NCBI GenBank assembly: GCA_964603915.1
Contig: CAZRWU010000001.1
Location: 28,126 to 92,125, forward strand
Reading direction: 5' to 3'
DNA from: REEP01 sp964603915
Lineage (GTDB): Bacteria > Pseudomonadota > Alphaproteobacteria > Rhodospirillales > Defluviicoccaceae
Length of the DNA stretch: 64,000 bases
The first letter of the stretch is position 1. Each line of letters starts with the position of its first letter. Of the stretch, positions 50,095-58,375 are shown one piece after another. The notes under the pieces were generated by a model that saw only the letters and a list, made by a program, of their open reading frames with translations, was not told where the DNA came from and did not search any database. Position numbers and translations under genes: made by a program.

Positions 50095-50601
50095 ATGAAC
50101 CGTGATGTCATCGTTGTCCTCGGCGCCGCTGTCTGGCCGGAGGGCAAGCCAAGCCCTTCCCTTGCGCGTCGCACGCGCCATGCCGCGCGCTTGTTTCATG
50201 AAGGCGTCGCCAAGCGACTGATCTTGAGTGGCGGCGTGAAGCGGCACCCGCCTGCGGAAGCCGTAGTGATGCGTGAAATCGCCCTGCGCGAAGGCGTTCC
50301 CCTCGGCAGCATCATCCTCGACGATCGGGCGCGAAACACCATCGCGACGGCGCGCAACTGCGCCGCCATCATGACGCAGCAAGGCATGCGAACCGCCGTC
50401 GTCGTGACCGACGGCTTTCACATGCCGCGTGCGCTTCTGATCTTCCGCTGGCTTGGCATCGAGGCGACAGGCAGCGCACCCGCTCGGGCCCGCCGGCAGG
50501 CGCCAAGCGCCAGCTTGATGGCGCACAGCCTTCGCGAAATCATCGCGGCGCCATGGACGGTCTTACGGCTGCTGACCCGATTCAAAAGCGATCGATCCTG
50601 A
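50095..50601 (+). CDS. YdcF-family (DUF218) protein
   Basis: A 168-aa protein of the DUF218 fold, seen in ElyC, SanA and YdcF, associated with envelope polysaccharide or peptidoglycan steps. It begins DVIVVLGAAVWPEGKPSPSLARRTRHAARLFHEG, then RLILSGGVKRHPPAEAVVMREIALREGVP, ILDDRARNTIATARN, then VVTDGFHMPRALLIFRWLG, all typical. No membrane segment or signal is visible, so it is like YdcF rather than SanA. It is 174 bases after the small charged gene and convergent with the PagL-like gene. Biochemical function is unsettled in this family. Confidence 0.9.
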   Translation: MNRDVIVVLGAAVWPEGKPSPSLARRTRHAARLFHEGVAKRLILSGGVKRHPPAEAVVMREIALREGVPLGSIILDDRARNTIATARNCAAIMTQQGMRTAVVVTDGFHMPRALLIFRWLGIEATGSAPARARRQAPSASLMAHSLREIIAAPWTVLRLLTRFKSDRS

Positions 50602-50675
50602 ACCGAAGCTTCGCTCTTCTGAACCCGCGCATCTCTTTGCGGCTTGCCGCCCGGGGATCTGGCGAAGGCGTCGGA

Positions 50676-51227
50676 TCAGAACGGAATGGCGTAGGTCAGA
50701 TAGATCTCTTCTTCGCCGGGATTGGTGTCATGAATGTTTTTATTGGAAATATGCGCGACATTGAGGCCCAGCCGGTGGCGGTTTTCGAACTGGTAGCTGA
50801 GACCGAGCGACAGGCGAAACTGAAAAACGCCGCCGAGATCGCTGCTGTCGCCCTGGCGGTAGCCGCCAAGAGCAGCAAGCGGCGTTACGACGAAGTTGCC
50901 GTAGGCGATATCCGCATAGACGCCGCCATAGCCGAACACGCCACCGTCGGTATTGGCGACCAGGCCGGCGGCGGGGCCCAGGAACCACAGCTTCTTCCCG
51001 GCGCGCAGCTCCAGGCGACCGGCGGCGGAACGCTCGCTGCGTTCGAATGGCTCTCGGAAATCGAAAACGCCAACCCCGACATCGAAATAATGTGGCGCGG
51101 CGCCGCGCACCGAAAGGCCGCCCCAGCGGACAAAATCGTTCTCTTGCGACTGGGCGAGGACGCTCGAGGAAACCAGTGTCATCCCTACGATGGCCGCGGC
51201 GGCCGTTGTTCCTACCGGGTGCGCCAT
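50676..51227 (-). CDS. pagL: Lipid A 3-O-deacylase, PagL-like
   Basis: Outer-membrane beta-barrel that removes the 3-O acyl chain of lipid A. The 183-aa precursor has a signal peptide (MAHPVGTTAAAAIVGMTLVSSSVLAQ). The barrel strands follow, then the catalytic HISNKNIHDTNPGEEE at the C-terminus, with the His-Ser pair and downstream Glu, and the chain ends in aromatic F (TYAIPF), as barrel proteins do. The ATG at 51227 has GGGAGGGGATA before it. It is downstream of mtnA by 36 bases. The enzyme alters LPS, hence envelope permeability. Confidence 0.88.
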   Translation of the reverse strand: MAHPVGTTAAAAIVGMTLVSSSVLAQSQENDFVRWGGLSVRGAAPHYFDVGVGVFDFREPFERSERSAAGRLELRAGKKLWFLGPAAGLVANTDGGVFGYGGVYADIAYGNFVVTPLAALGGYRQGDSSDLGGVFQFRLSLGLSYQFENRHRLGLNVAHISNKNIHDTNPGEEEIYLTYAIPF

Positions 51228-51263
51228 TATCCCCTCCCCCAATAAAGTTGTATGAAAAAGCTC

Positions 51264-52358
51264 TTATACCCTTTCTGGGTACAACGCGCCAAGTCCGCTT
51301 TCGGATGCCGCGCATACGCCTCTTTCGGTGACGAGGCCGGTTATGAGCCGAGACGGCGTTACGTCAAACGCATAGTTGGCTGCTGAAGTTCCTGCGGGCG
51401 TGATCTCAACCGGAATGATTTCACCGCTCGCCGATCGCCCAACGACGTGGGTGACCTCGTTGGCGTCGCGTTGCTCGATCGGAACCTCGGCGATGCCGTC
51501 CCGAATCGTCCAGTCAATAGTCGGTCCCGGAAGCGCGACATAGAACGGCACGCCGGTGTCCGCCGCGGCGAGCGCTTTCAGGTACGTGCCGATCTTGTTG
51601 CAGACGTCGCCACAACGGGTGGTTCGATCGGTGCCGGTAATGCACAGATCGACGAGACCCCGCTGCATGAGATGGCCGCCCGCATTGTCGACAATAACGG
51701 TATGGGGAACGCCGTGCTGCCCCAGTTCCCATGCCGTGAGGGACGCGCCCTGGTTGCGCGGCCGCGTCTCGTCGGCCCAGACATGGACGGGAATGCCGAC
51801 ATCGTGCGCTTTATAAATGGGCGCCAGCGCCGTTCCCCAGTCGACGGTGGCAAGCCAGCCGGCGTTGCAGTGGGTCAGGATATTGAGCCGCTCCGCTTGC
51901 CCTTTCTTCTCCCAGATTCGGCGCAGGAGGCCAAGGCCGTGGTCGCCGATCGCGGCGTTGATGGCGACATCCTCATCGCAGATCTCGGCGCAGCGCCGAT
52001 AGGCGGCCTCGACGCGCCGCTCGGCGGGAAGTTGGGTCATGACGGCCATCATCTCGTCGAGCGCCCAGCGCAGATTGACCGCCGTGGGACGCGTCGCCAG
52101 CAAGGTTGCATAAGCGGCTTCCAAGGCCGCGATCGACGAGTCGCGCCTTACCGCCAGGCAAAGCCCATACGCCGCCGTCGCTCCGATCAACGGCGCTCCG
52201 CGGACCATCATGGTGGCGATGGCGTGGGCCGCATCCGCGGCCGTCTCGAGACGAACGACGGCAAACTCGTGAGGCAGCCGGGTCTGATCGATGATTTGAA
52301 CCGCCCAGCCGTCCTCGGCGAGCCAGATGCTGCGATAATGGCGCCCTCGCACTCTCAT
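51264..52358 (-). CDS. mtnA: S-methyl-5-thioribose-1-phosphate isomerase
   Basis: Converts 5-methylthioribose 1-phosphate to the ribulose isomer in methionine salvage, 364 aa. Family marks: VRGAPLIGATAAYGL (about 52), AVNLRWAL, the catalytic Cys in ILTHCNAGWLAT (about 160) and Asp in ITGTDRTTRCGDVCNKIGTY (about 245). NYAFDVTPSRLITGLVTERG is the end signature. It follows mtnP with 7 bases between, so the pair is an operon. Later steps of the salvage (mtnB, C, D or the isoprenoid/DHAP shunts) are not in this window. Confidence 0.95.
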   Translation of the reverse strand: MRVRGRHYRSIWLAEDGWAVQIIDQTRLPHEFAVVRLETAADAAHAIATMMVRGAPLIGATAAYGLCLAVRRDSSIAALEAAYATLLATRPTAVNLRWALDEMMAVMTQLPAERRVEAAYRRCAEICDEDVAINAAIGDHGLGLLRRIWEKKGQAERLNILTHCNAGWLATVDWGTALAPIYKAHDVGIPVHVWADETRPRNQGASLTAWELGQHGVPHTVIVDNAGGHLMQRGLVDLCITGTDRTTRCGDVCNKIGTYLKALAAADTGVPFYVALPGPTIDWTIRDGIAEVPIEQRDANEVTHVVGRSASGEIIPVEITPAGTSAANYAFDVTPSRLITGLVTERGVCAASESGLGALYPERV

Positions 52359-52365
52359 GCCGGCA

Positions 52366-53250
52366 TTACTTCAAGATTCGCCCGGCGACGGCGTCAAGAC
52401 GCGCCACCACTTCAGGATCGCGGGCGTGCGGGGCGGTGATGAGGGCGTTTCCCAGCGCGGCGTGGCAGCCTTGGCCGCACGACACGGTCCGTTCCGAAAG
52501 CTTGGGCGCCACCCGTGCGACAAGGGCCCGTCCCTTCTCGGCATTCTCCATCAGCACGCGGATAATGGCCTCGACGGTGACGTGATCGTGATCCGGATGC
52601 CAGCAGTCATAGTCCGTCACCATCGCCACGGTGGCGTAACACATCTCCGCCTCGCGGGCGAGCTTGGCTTCGGGCATGTTGGTCATGCCGATGACGTCGC
52701 AGCCCCAGGATCGGTAAAGGCGCGATTCGGCGAGCGTCGAGAACTGCGGTCCTTCCATGACAAGGTAGGTGCCGCCGCGAACCGTCTTGATGCCCAATTC
52801 CGAAGCGGCGTTTTCCAGCGAGTCGCTCAGCCGGCCGCAGACGGGATGCCCCATCGCCACATGCGCGACGAGGCCGGCGCCGAAAAAGCTTTTGACCCGG
52901 CCGAATGTGCGATCGATGAACTGATCGACGATGACGAAGGTGCCGGGATCCAGTTCCTCCTTCAGCGAGCCGCAGGCGCTCAAGGAAATCACCTCGGTCA
53001 CGCCCATGCGCTTCAAGACGTCGATGTTGGCGCGGTTGTTCAGGTCGCTGGGCGAAATCGGATGTCCACGGCCATGGCGCGGCAGAAAGACCATCTTGAG
53101 GCCGTTCAGGAAACCGACCAGAACCTCGTCCGACGGCTTGCCGAAAGGCGATGACACCGGCATCCACGCCGCGCCATCCAGACCTTCCAGTTCGTAAATC
53201 CCACTGCCGCCGATGACGCCGACCACCGGCGGGGTGCCAAGTGCGACCAT
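52366..53250 (-). CDS. mtnP: 5'-methylthioadenosine phosphorylase
   Basis: Phosphorolysis of methylthioadenosine to adenine and methylthioribose 1-phosphate, 294 aa. Begins VALGTPPVVGVIGGSGIYELEG with a GAGGGG before the ATG at 53250 (the frame runs to 53352). FLPRHGRGHPISPSDLNNRANID, VISLSACGSLKEELDPGTFVIVDQFIDRT, MEGPQFSTLAESRLYRSWGCDVIGMTNMPEAKLAREAEMCYATVAMVTDYDCWH are all diagnostic. MTA comes from polyamine synthesis and other SAM reactions. It lies directly downstream of pspF, with 34 bases between them. Confidence 0.96.
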   Translation of the reverse strand: MVALGTPPVVGVIGGSGIYELEGLDGAAWMPVSSPFGKPSDEVLVGFLNGLKMVFLPRHGRGHPISPSDLNNRANIDVLKRMGVTEVISLSACGSLKEELDPGTFVIVDQFIDRTFGRVKSFFGAGLVAHVAMGHPVCGRLSDSLENAASELGIKTVRGGTYLVMEGPQFSTLAESRLYRSWGCDVIGMTNMPEAKLAREAEMCYATVAMVTDYDCWHPDHDHVTVEAIIRVLMENAEKGRALVARVAPKLSERTVSCGQGCHAALGNALITAPHARDPEVVARLDAVAGRILK

Positions 53251-53284
53251 CCCCTCGCTCCTTTCGCCCGCCTTTATTCCAGTT

Positions 53285-54355
53285 TTATCCCTTCTCCGCA
53301 ATGTCGCCCTGTCCCTCAAGACGATCTCCCGCTGCCGCGCCGCTCCGGCCAATCCCGTGCTTCTTCAAGCGATTGCGGAACTGGTGATAAGCCAGCCCGA
53401 GACTGCGCGCCGCGGCCCTCTGGTTGTACCGTGCGGCGGCAAGCGCTTGGGTCAGAAGATCGGCCTCGAAACGCGCCACAGCGGCATCAAGGTCAAGGGG
53501 CTGAAACCTCGCCTCGGGCGCGCCTTCCCTCGGCTGGATGTTCGCTTGGCGGACAGCCTTGCGAGGCCGATAGGGCGAGGCGAACGGGTCGAATACGATA
53601 CGGTCGATCGGCGCGTTGGGTTTGTCCCACTGATAGACGGCGCGTTCAACCACATTTCTCAGTTCGCGGACATTGCCGGGCCATGCATAAGCGACCAACG
53701 ACGCCATGGCGTTTTCGGAAAACGACGGCGCTGTCCGCCACGCCAGCTCCGCCGCCATGGCGCGGGCGAAATGTCCCGCGATCAAGGGAATGTCGTCGCG
53801 GCGCGCGCGCAATGGCGGCACCGTGACGACATCGAAGGCTAGACGATCGAGAAGATCGTGGCGGAAGCGACCAGCGGCCGCTTCGCTCGGCAGATCGACG
53901 TTGGTGGCGGCGACAATGCGCACATCGCAGCGCTCCGTGGCGCTGCTCCCGACGCGCTCGAACACGCCGTATTCAACGACCCGAAGAAGCTTCTCCTGAA
54001 CCGGCAATCCGGCGTCGGCGATCTCATCGAGAAACAGGGTTCCGCCATCGGCGCGCTCGAAACGGCCGGCGCGGCGACGAACGGCGCCGGTGAAGGCGCC
54101 CGCTTCGTGGCCGAAAAGCTCTGTCTCAAGCAGTGATTCGGGCAAAGCCGCGCAGTTCACCTTAACCAAGGGCCGGTTCCAACGGGCGGAAAGGTAATGG
54201 AGCCGAGCCGCGACAAGCTCCTTGCCGGTACCTCTCTCCCCAATCACCAGAACGGGCCGGTCGAGCGCGGCAAGCCGGGAAACCTGCTCCATGGCCTCAA
54301 GAAACGAGCGCGACTGCCCGATCAGAGGGGGAAGATCGTCAGCGGAACGAACCAT
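53285..54355 (-). CDS. pspF: PspF-type sigma-54-dependent activator
   Basis: AAA+ enhancer-binding protein of 356 aa without a receiver domain, as expected for PspF. Start is the ATG at 54355 (MVRSADDLPPLIGQSRSF); the frame extends to 54547, over the promoter region. Walker A is GERGTGKELVAARLHY, the sigma-54 loop reads GAFTGA, Walker B GGTLFLDEIADAG, the arginine fingers and SEAAAGRFRHDLLDRL follow, then AWPGNVRELRN. The C-terminal Fis-like HTH is QRAAARSLGLAYHQFRNRLKKHG. Activity is normally blocked by binding PspA until envelope stress occurs. It is divergent from pspABC, its target. Confidence 0.95.
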   Translation of the reverse strand: MVRSADDLPPLIGQSRSFLEAMEQVSRLAALDRPVLVIGERGTGKELVAARLHYLSARWNRPLVKVNCAALPESLLETELFGHEAGAFTGAVRRRAGRFERADGGTLFLDEIADAGLPVQEKLLRVVEYGVFERVGSSATERCDVRIVAATNVDLPSEAAAGRFRHDLLDRLAFDVVTVPPLRARRDDIPLIAGHFARAMAAELAWRTAPSFSENAMASLVAYAWPGNVRELRNVVERAVYQWDKPNAPIDRIVFDPFASPYRPRKAVRQANIQPREGAPEARFQPLDLDAAVARFEADLLTQALAAARYNQRAAARSLGLAYHQFRNRLKKHGIGRSGAAAGDRLEGQGDIAEKG

Positions 54356-54488
54356 GTTTCCATCATTTATGAAAATGTTGGCAAAATATATTAACTGTTC
54401 GCCAATATAGGCAACTCGCAAATCCTTGTGCGCCCGCGTCTCCAGAATTTCTTTCATGATTTCAGACGAATAACCCCATCGTCCGGAT

Positions 54489-54503
54489 TGGCACGCACCT
54501 TGC
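54489..54503 (+). promoter_or_regulatory. Sigma-54 promoter for pspABC
   Basis: TGGCACG-N4-TTGC with GG at 54490-54491 and GC at 54502-54503 exactly 10 bases apart, the -24/-12 arrangement. The -12 GC is 67 bases before the pspA ATG. The about 130 bases up to pspF would hold the PspF upstream activating sites; none can be named with certainty. Confidence 0.85.
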
Positions 54504-54570
54504 GTTGGTGTTGCCGAACGCCGGTCGGCAACGTCGGCAAGGACCACGCCAAGAAAGGAAGGACATCGTC

Positions 54571-55254
54571 ATGGGCGTGTTTTCGCGGCTCACCGACATC
54601 ATCAATTCCAACGTCAATGCGATTCTCGACAGGGCCGAAGATCCTCAGAAGATCATCCGTTTGATCGTGCAGGAAATGGAGGAAACGCTGGTGGAGGTCC
54701 GTTCCGCCGCGGCGCGCACGATTGCCGAACGCAAGGAGATCGACCGTCGTTTGCGGCGCATTCAGGAGGCCCAGGCAGAATGGGACCGCAAGGCGGAGAT
54801 CGCCCTGCGCAAAGGGCGAGAGGACCTCTCCCGCGCCGCGCTGATCGAGAAGTCCAAGCTGAACGCGACGGCAAAGGCGCTGCAAGAGGAGCTTGAGGCC
54901 CTTGAGAGCACCCTGCACCGCGGCGAGGAAGATATCGCCAAGCTGGAAGCCAAACTCCGCGAGGCGAAGGCCAAACAAAAAGTTCTGCTGACTCGGGAAA
55001 AGGCGGCCAGCAACAGGCTGCGGGTGCGCAAGCAGACATATGACCCGCGTGTCGATAACGCTTTTGCTCGATTCGAAAGTCTCGAGCGGCGGATTGAACG
55101 AGCGGAAGGCGAGGTCGAAGCCTTCGATTTGGGACAGCGCAAGACGCTTGCCGAGGAAATCGCCAATCTTGAGGCCGATCAGGCGATTGAGGCCGAGCTT
55201 GATGCATTGAAGGCGCGAATCGCGGGGCGCGTCACGCCGACCGAGCAATCCTGA
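54571..55254 (+). CDS. pspA: Phage shock protein A
   Basis: Peripheral membrane effector and regulator of the Psp response, ESCRT-III-like, 227 aa. Starts MGVFSRLTDIINSNVNAILDRAEDPQKIIRLIVQEMEETL with AAGGAAGGA upstream. The rest is a long helical hairpin and coiled coils, with conserved RAALIEKSKLNATAKALQEELEALE and ending in YDPRVDNAFARFESLERRIERAEGEVEAFDL. It stabilises damaged membrane as oligomers and inhibits PspF when not engaged. First gene of pspABC, driven by the sigma-54 promoter. Confidence 0.97.
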   Translation: MGVFSRLTDIINSNVNAILDRAEDPQKIIRLIVQEMEETLVEVRSAAARTIAERKEIDRRLRRIQEAQAEWDRKAEIALRKGREDLSRAALIEKSKLNATAKALQEELEALESTLHRGEEDIAKLEAKLREAKAKQKVLLTREKAASNRLRVRKQTYDPRVDNAFARFESLERRIERAEGEVEAFDLGQRKTLAEEIANLEADQAIEAELDALKARIAGRVTPTEQS

Positions 55255-55280
55255 CCGGAACCGCCAAGGAGATTGGCCCA

Positions 55281-55508
55281 ATGCCCGATGGCATGTTCGG
55301 GTTGCTGATCGTCTTCCTGATTTTCGTCGCGCCGATCTGGATCATCGCCCATTACGTGACCCGCTGGCGGACGGCCAAGGTGCTGTCCGCCGAGGATGAA
55401 CGAATGCTCGCCGAGCTATGGGAAATGGCGCCGAAACTGGAGAGTCGGATCAATACCCTCGAGCGTATTCTCGACGTTGAAGCACCGGAATGGAGGAAGC
55501 AGATATGA
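55281..55508 (+). CDS. pspB: Phage shock protein B
   Basis: A 75-aa inner-membrane sensor with one N-terminal helix (FGLLIVFLIFVAPIWIIAHY) and a cytoplasmic coiled coil (DERMLAELWEMAPKLESRINTLERILDVEAPEWR), the usual PspB shape. It works with PspC to release PspA from PspF. GGAGATT lies upstream. It ends overlapping the pspC start by four bases. Confidence 0.95.
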   Translation: MPDGMFGLLIVFLIFVAPIWIIAHYVTRWRTAKVLSAEDERMLAELWEMAPKLESRINTLERILDVEAPEWRKQI

Positions 55509-55936
55509 CGGACGATGGCCGCGAAAGCGACGACTGGGATGCGATCAGCCGCAGCGCGGCCGCCAGTCCCAACCGCCTCTACCGCGACGCCAATAACCGA
55601 TTTATTATGGGCGTCTGCGCGGGAATCGCGGCGTACTTCGGAATCAACCCATGGGCCGTCCGCTTGCTTGCGATCGTCGGCCTTGTGATGTTTACGCCGC
55701 CGACGATCGTCGCCTACTTCATTGTTGCGTTGATCCTGCCCAAGGCTCCGCGCCGCCTCTACCGGTCCCCCAGCGAAGAGCGCTTCTGGACGGAAGTGCG
55801 CGTCGATCCGGCGCAATCATTTTCCGAACTGCGCCATCGCTTCCGTGGGCTTGATCACCGCCTGCGTCACATCGAGACCTATGTGACCTCGGAGGCATAC
55901 AGGATCAACAAGGAGATCAAGGACTTGGAGCGCTGA
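55505..55936 (+). CDS. pspC: Phage shock protein C
   Basis: Inner-membrane partner of PspB, 143 aa. Starts MTDDGRESDDWDAI at 55505, using the GGAGG within the pspB end. The PspC domain reads NRLYRDANNRFIMGVCAGIAAYFGINPWAVRLLAIVGLVMFTPPTIVAYFIVALILP. The C-terminus is helical and charged (LRHIETYVTSEAYRINKEIKDLER). It senses membrane stress and binds PspA. Together these three genes and pspF form the minimal PspFABC set; pspD, pspE and pspG are absent. A GC-rich hairpin follows. Confidence 0.95.
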   Translation: MTDDGRESDDWDAISRSAAASPNRLYRDANNRFIMGVCAGIAAYFGINPWAVRLLAIVGLVMFTPPTIVAYFIVALILPKAPRRLYRSPSEERFWTEVRVDPAQSFSELRHRFRGLDHRLRHIETYVTSEAYRINKEIKDLER

Positions 55937-55983
55937 GCGGCTAAGCGGCGCGCACGTGCGGCTTCAGGGGGCGTCATGAGCGC

Positions 55984-56014
55984 CGCGCCGCCATCGCCTC
56001 CTGACGGCGGCGCG
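55984..56014 (+). terminator. GC-rich hairpin after pspC
   Basis: Nine-bp stem cgcgccgcc / ggcggcgcg (55984-55992 with 56006-56014), 13-nt loop, no T-run. Located in the 175-base gap between pspC and the convergent rhodanese fusion gene; probably limits read-through both ways. Confidence 0.45.
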
Positions 56015-56111
56015 CGATATCCATGCCGCCCGTCATGCGGTAGAATAGACAAAGGCGCCCCCGAGTCCGGTCGCGCTCGGAAAACCCGCAGATTGGCGGC
56101 GCCGATCGGAC

Positions 56112-57506
56112 CTATGCGGCTCCTCCGCGCGTTTCCTCATGAACCACCGGCAAGTCCAGCTGCCGCCATGCCTTCATGCCTCCCAGCAGATTGAAGACTT
56201 GCCGATAGCCATGCCGCTTCAGGATGCTCACGCCGAGGCTTGCGCGATGGCCGACGCTGCACGTAACGGCGACCGGCCTTGCCGGATCAAGCTTCTGACG
56301 AAGATCGCCGAGCCGTCCCTCGAGATGGCCGACATAAGTATGAACAGCTCCGGCAATATGGCCGGATTCAAACTCCGAGATCTCCCGGACATCGAGAACC
56401 GCGCAATCGCCGTGTTCGGCGAGCTGCCGGGGAGCGATGGCGACGGCGAATTCGATAGGGAGTCCCTTGTTCCGCCACGCCTCGAAGCCGCCGGCCAACG
56501 CCCCGGTCACTCCGTCGATCCCCTGTCTTGCCAGGTAGAGCGTGGCGCTGCGTTGCGCTTCGGGCCCATCGACGACGAGATAGACTTTGGTGTCGCGGCC
56601 CGCGACCCAGCCGCCAAACATCGCCAAGCCGCTCAGCCAAATGCTGTACGAGCCGGGAATATGACCGCCAGCGAACGCTTCGGGCAGCCGCGTGTCGATG
56701 ACGATGCCGTCGCCGCACGCGGTTTCAAAATCCTCCGGCTGTAGCAGCCGGACGCTTTCCGGACGCGTTGCGAGGGGCCGTCCCCCCTCCAGGTTCACTT
56801 CCTCCATCAACCTGAAGTAAGGTGGCCGCGGTATGCGATCCTGCAAGCGACTGCGGATGAATGCATCGCGGTCCATGATGAGCGCGGCATTGCTGATCTT
56901 CTCGATACCCAGGGTCGAATGATCGCGGTCGGCGACATTGCCGCCGCAGACCGTTCCCGATCCGTGCGCCGGCAGGACCAGAGCCTGATCGCCAAGAGAC
57001 ACAATCTTGTTCCGGATTGAATCGAAAAGAATGCCGGCATTCGCCGCCGTCTCCTCCTCGGCGGGGAGATCCGTTCGGCCGGCGTCGCCGAGGAACAGCG
57101 CGTCTCCCGTGAAGACCCCCCAGGCAAGATCAGGAGCCTCCCCGAGGTAGACGGCATAGCTCATGCTCTCCGGCGTGTGACCCGGGGTGTGTAACGCCTT
57201 GAACGTCAACCCACCGAGCTGAAGCGTCTCGCCGTCCTTCAAGCGGATATCGCTGTGAGCGAAAAGCGGATGCTCGCCACTGACGATTCGCGCGCCCGTA
57301 ATCCTCCGCAATTCGGCCGAGCCCAGTTCGAAATCCTCTTGGCGGTGCGTTTCGATCACGAATTCAAGGCTGAGATCTTGGGCAGTGAGCATGCCAAGAT
57401 AGTCATCGACATCCCGGCGCGGATCGACGATGGCGGCGCGTCCGCTATCGGCGATGATGTAAGCGACGTGGGCGATCCCCGGCGTCTTGATGCGCTCAAA
57501 AATCAT
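56112..57506 (-). CDS. Persulfide-dioxygenase-like MBL protein fused to two rhodanese domains
   Basis: A 464-aa fusion of ETHE1/CstB type, which handles persulfides and polysulfides. The metallo-beta-lactamase domain covers about 1-235. The normal HxHxDH motif reads ETHRQEDF: His54 is kept but the second His is Gln and the third is Phe. HTPGHTPES, the FTGDALFLGDAGRTD Asp, and LPAHGSGTVCGGN are intact, so a mononuclear iron site (His, His, Asp) is still possible. Rhodanese 1 (about 255-340) has Asp (VVDGPEAQ) where the active Cys should be, so is inactive. Rhodanese 2 (about 360-460) has active Cys about 416 in VTCSVGHR. The order matches CstB. Function in sulfide detoxification is inferred. 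Confidence 0.88.
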   Translation of the reverse strand: MIFERIKTPGIAHVAYIIADSGRAAIVDPRRDVDDYLGMLTAQDLSLEFVIETHRQEDFELGSAELRRITGARIVSGEHPLFAHSDIRLKDGETLQLGGLTFKALHTPGHTPESMSYAVYLGEAPDLAWGVFTGDALFLGDAGRTDLPAEEETAANAGILFDSIRNKIVSLGDQALVLPAHGSGTVCGGNVADRDHSTLGIEKISNAALIMDRDAFIRSRLQDRIPRPPYFRLMEEVNLEGGRPLATRPESVRLLQPEDFETACGDGIVIDTRLPEAFAGGHIPGSYSIWLSGLAMFGGWVAGRDTKVYLVVDGPEAQRSATLYLARQGIDGVTGALAGGFEAWRNKGLPIEFAVAIAPRQLAEHGDCAVLDVREISEFESGHIAGAVHTYVGHLEGRLGDLRQKLDPARPVAVTCSVGHRASLGVSILKRHGYRQVFNLLGGMKAWRQLDLPVVHEETRGGAA

Positions 57507-57690
57507 GGGCTATCCGCTCTCCTTGTAGCCGCCCCTCCGCTCCTAACCGCCCGAGCGTCAAAGTCGTATCGGCGACCGACCGTTCCGAAAACCTCCTAGA
57601 CGCCGCCGTACGCCACCTGTCCAGGCGCCCGGACAAAGCACGCGCAAGCCCCCATCGATGCCGAAAGGCTGCATCGCGCTCACCGAAACG

Positions 57691-58146
57691 CTACTGCGTC
57701 TCGATCTTCTCTCCATCCGGACCCACCAAATGCCAGCCACCGCCGAAGCCGAGGTTTTGGTGCCCGGTGGCGTCGCCAGCGGCGGCGTCTTGGATGAAAT
57801 AGTAAAGAGGCGAGCCGCCGTAGGTCACCTGGATGGCGCCGTCCTTGCGCTCCGTCGTCCCCAGCTTGTCGGCGTCGACGCCTTCTCCGGCGACGGGTTC
57901 ACCTTCGGTCAAAACCGGCGGCCATGCCAACGCGCACGCGTCATAACAGGTGCTCTCGTTGTCCCTGTCGGCGGTAAACAGATAAACCGAACGCTCCGCG
58001 TCGGCGGTCAGGTGTTCTCCAAATGCCTCGGTCGTCCGGATGTCGATCGTGACCGGTTCTTCTGCAGAGGCGAGCGTTGTCGCCGCAACCATGAGCCCAA
58101 GCGCCACAGCCCCGGTCTTGATACCCGCCTTGAATACAGTCCTCAT
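57691..58146 (-). CDS. COG4315-type secreted protein (tandem lipoprotein-repeat domain)
   Basis: Exported protein of 151 aa. A signal peptide (MRTVFKAGIKTGAVALGLMVAATTLASAEEP) is followed by two copies of the family repeat: GEHLTADAERSVYLFTADRDNESTCYDACALAWPPVLT, and then GGSPLYYFIQDAAAGDATGHQNLGFGGGWHLV. The start at 58146 sits seven bases after AGGGG, better than ATGs upstream. Family members bind little-known ligands; the Cys-containing loop (ESTCYDACALAWPP) is the signature. It is downstream of the glycerophosphodiesterase gene by about 230 bases. Function is unknown. Confidence 0.82.
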   Translation of the reverse strand: MRTVFKAGIKTGAVALGLMVAATTLASAEEPVTIDIRTTEAFGEHLTADAERSVYLFTADRDNESTCYDACALAWPPVLTEGEPVAGEGVDADKLGTTERKDGAIQVTYGGSPLYYFIQDAAAGDATGHQNLGFGGGWHLVGPDGEKIETQ

Positions 58147-58375
58147 CGCCATACCCCTCTTTGCTGATCGTCGTTGCCATGGCAGATCAACGACCTTGGC
58201 ATTTTCAAGGTTCCCGACAATCCGCCGCCAGCCATGGCGGATGTTCCACGCTGGCTTATCATTTCTTGACGGCGCCGTCATTGCCTGCGTGGGGGCGGTC
58301 ACGCTCATCGCTTTCCGGCGCCTGTTCACCCGATCTCACGGAATTCCGCCGAATGGAGGCAACCGCGTCGCTTGC

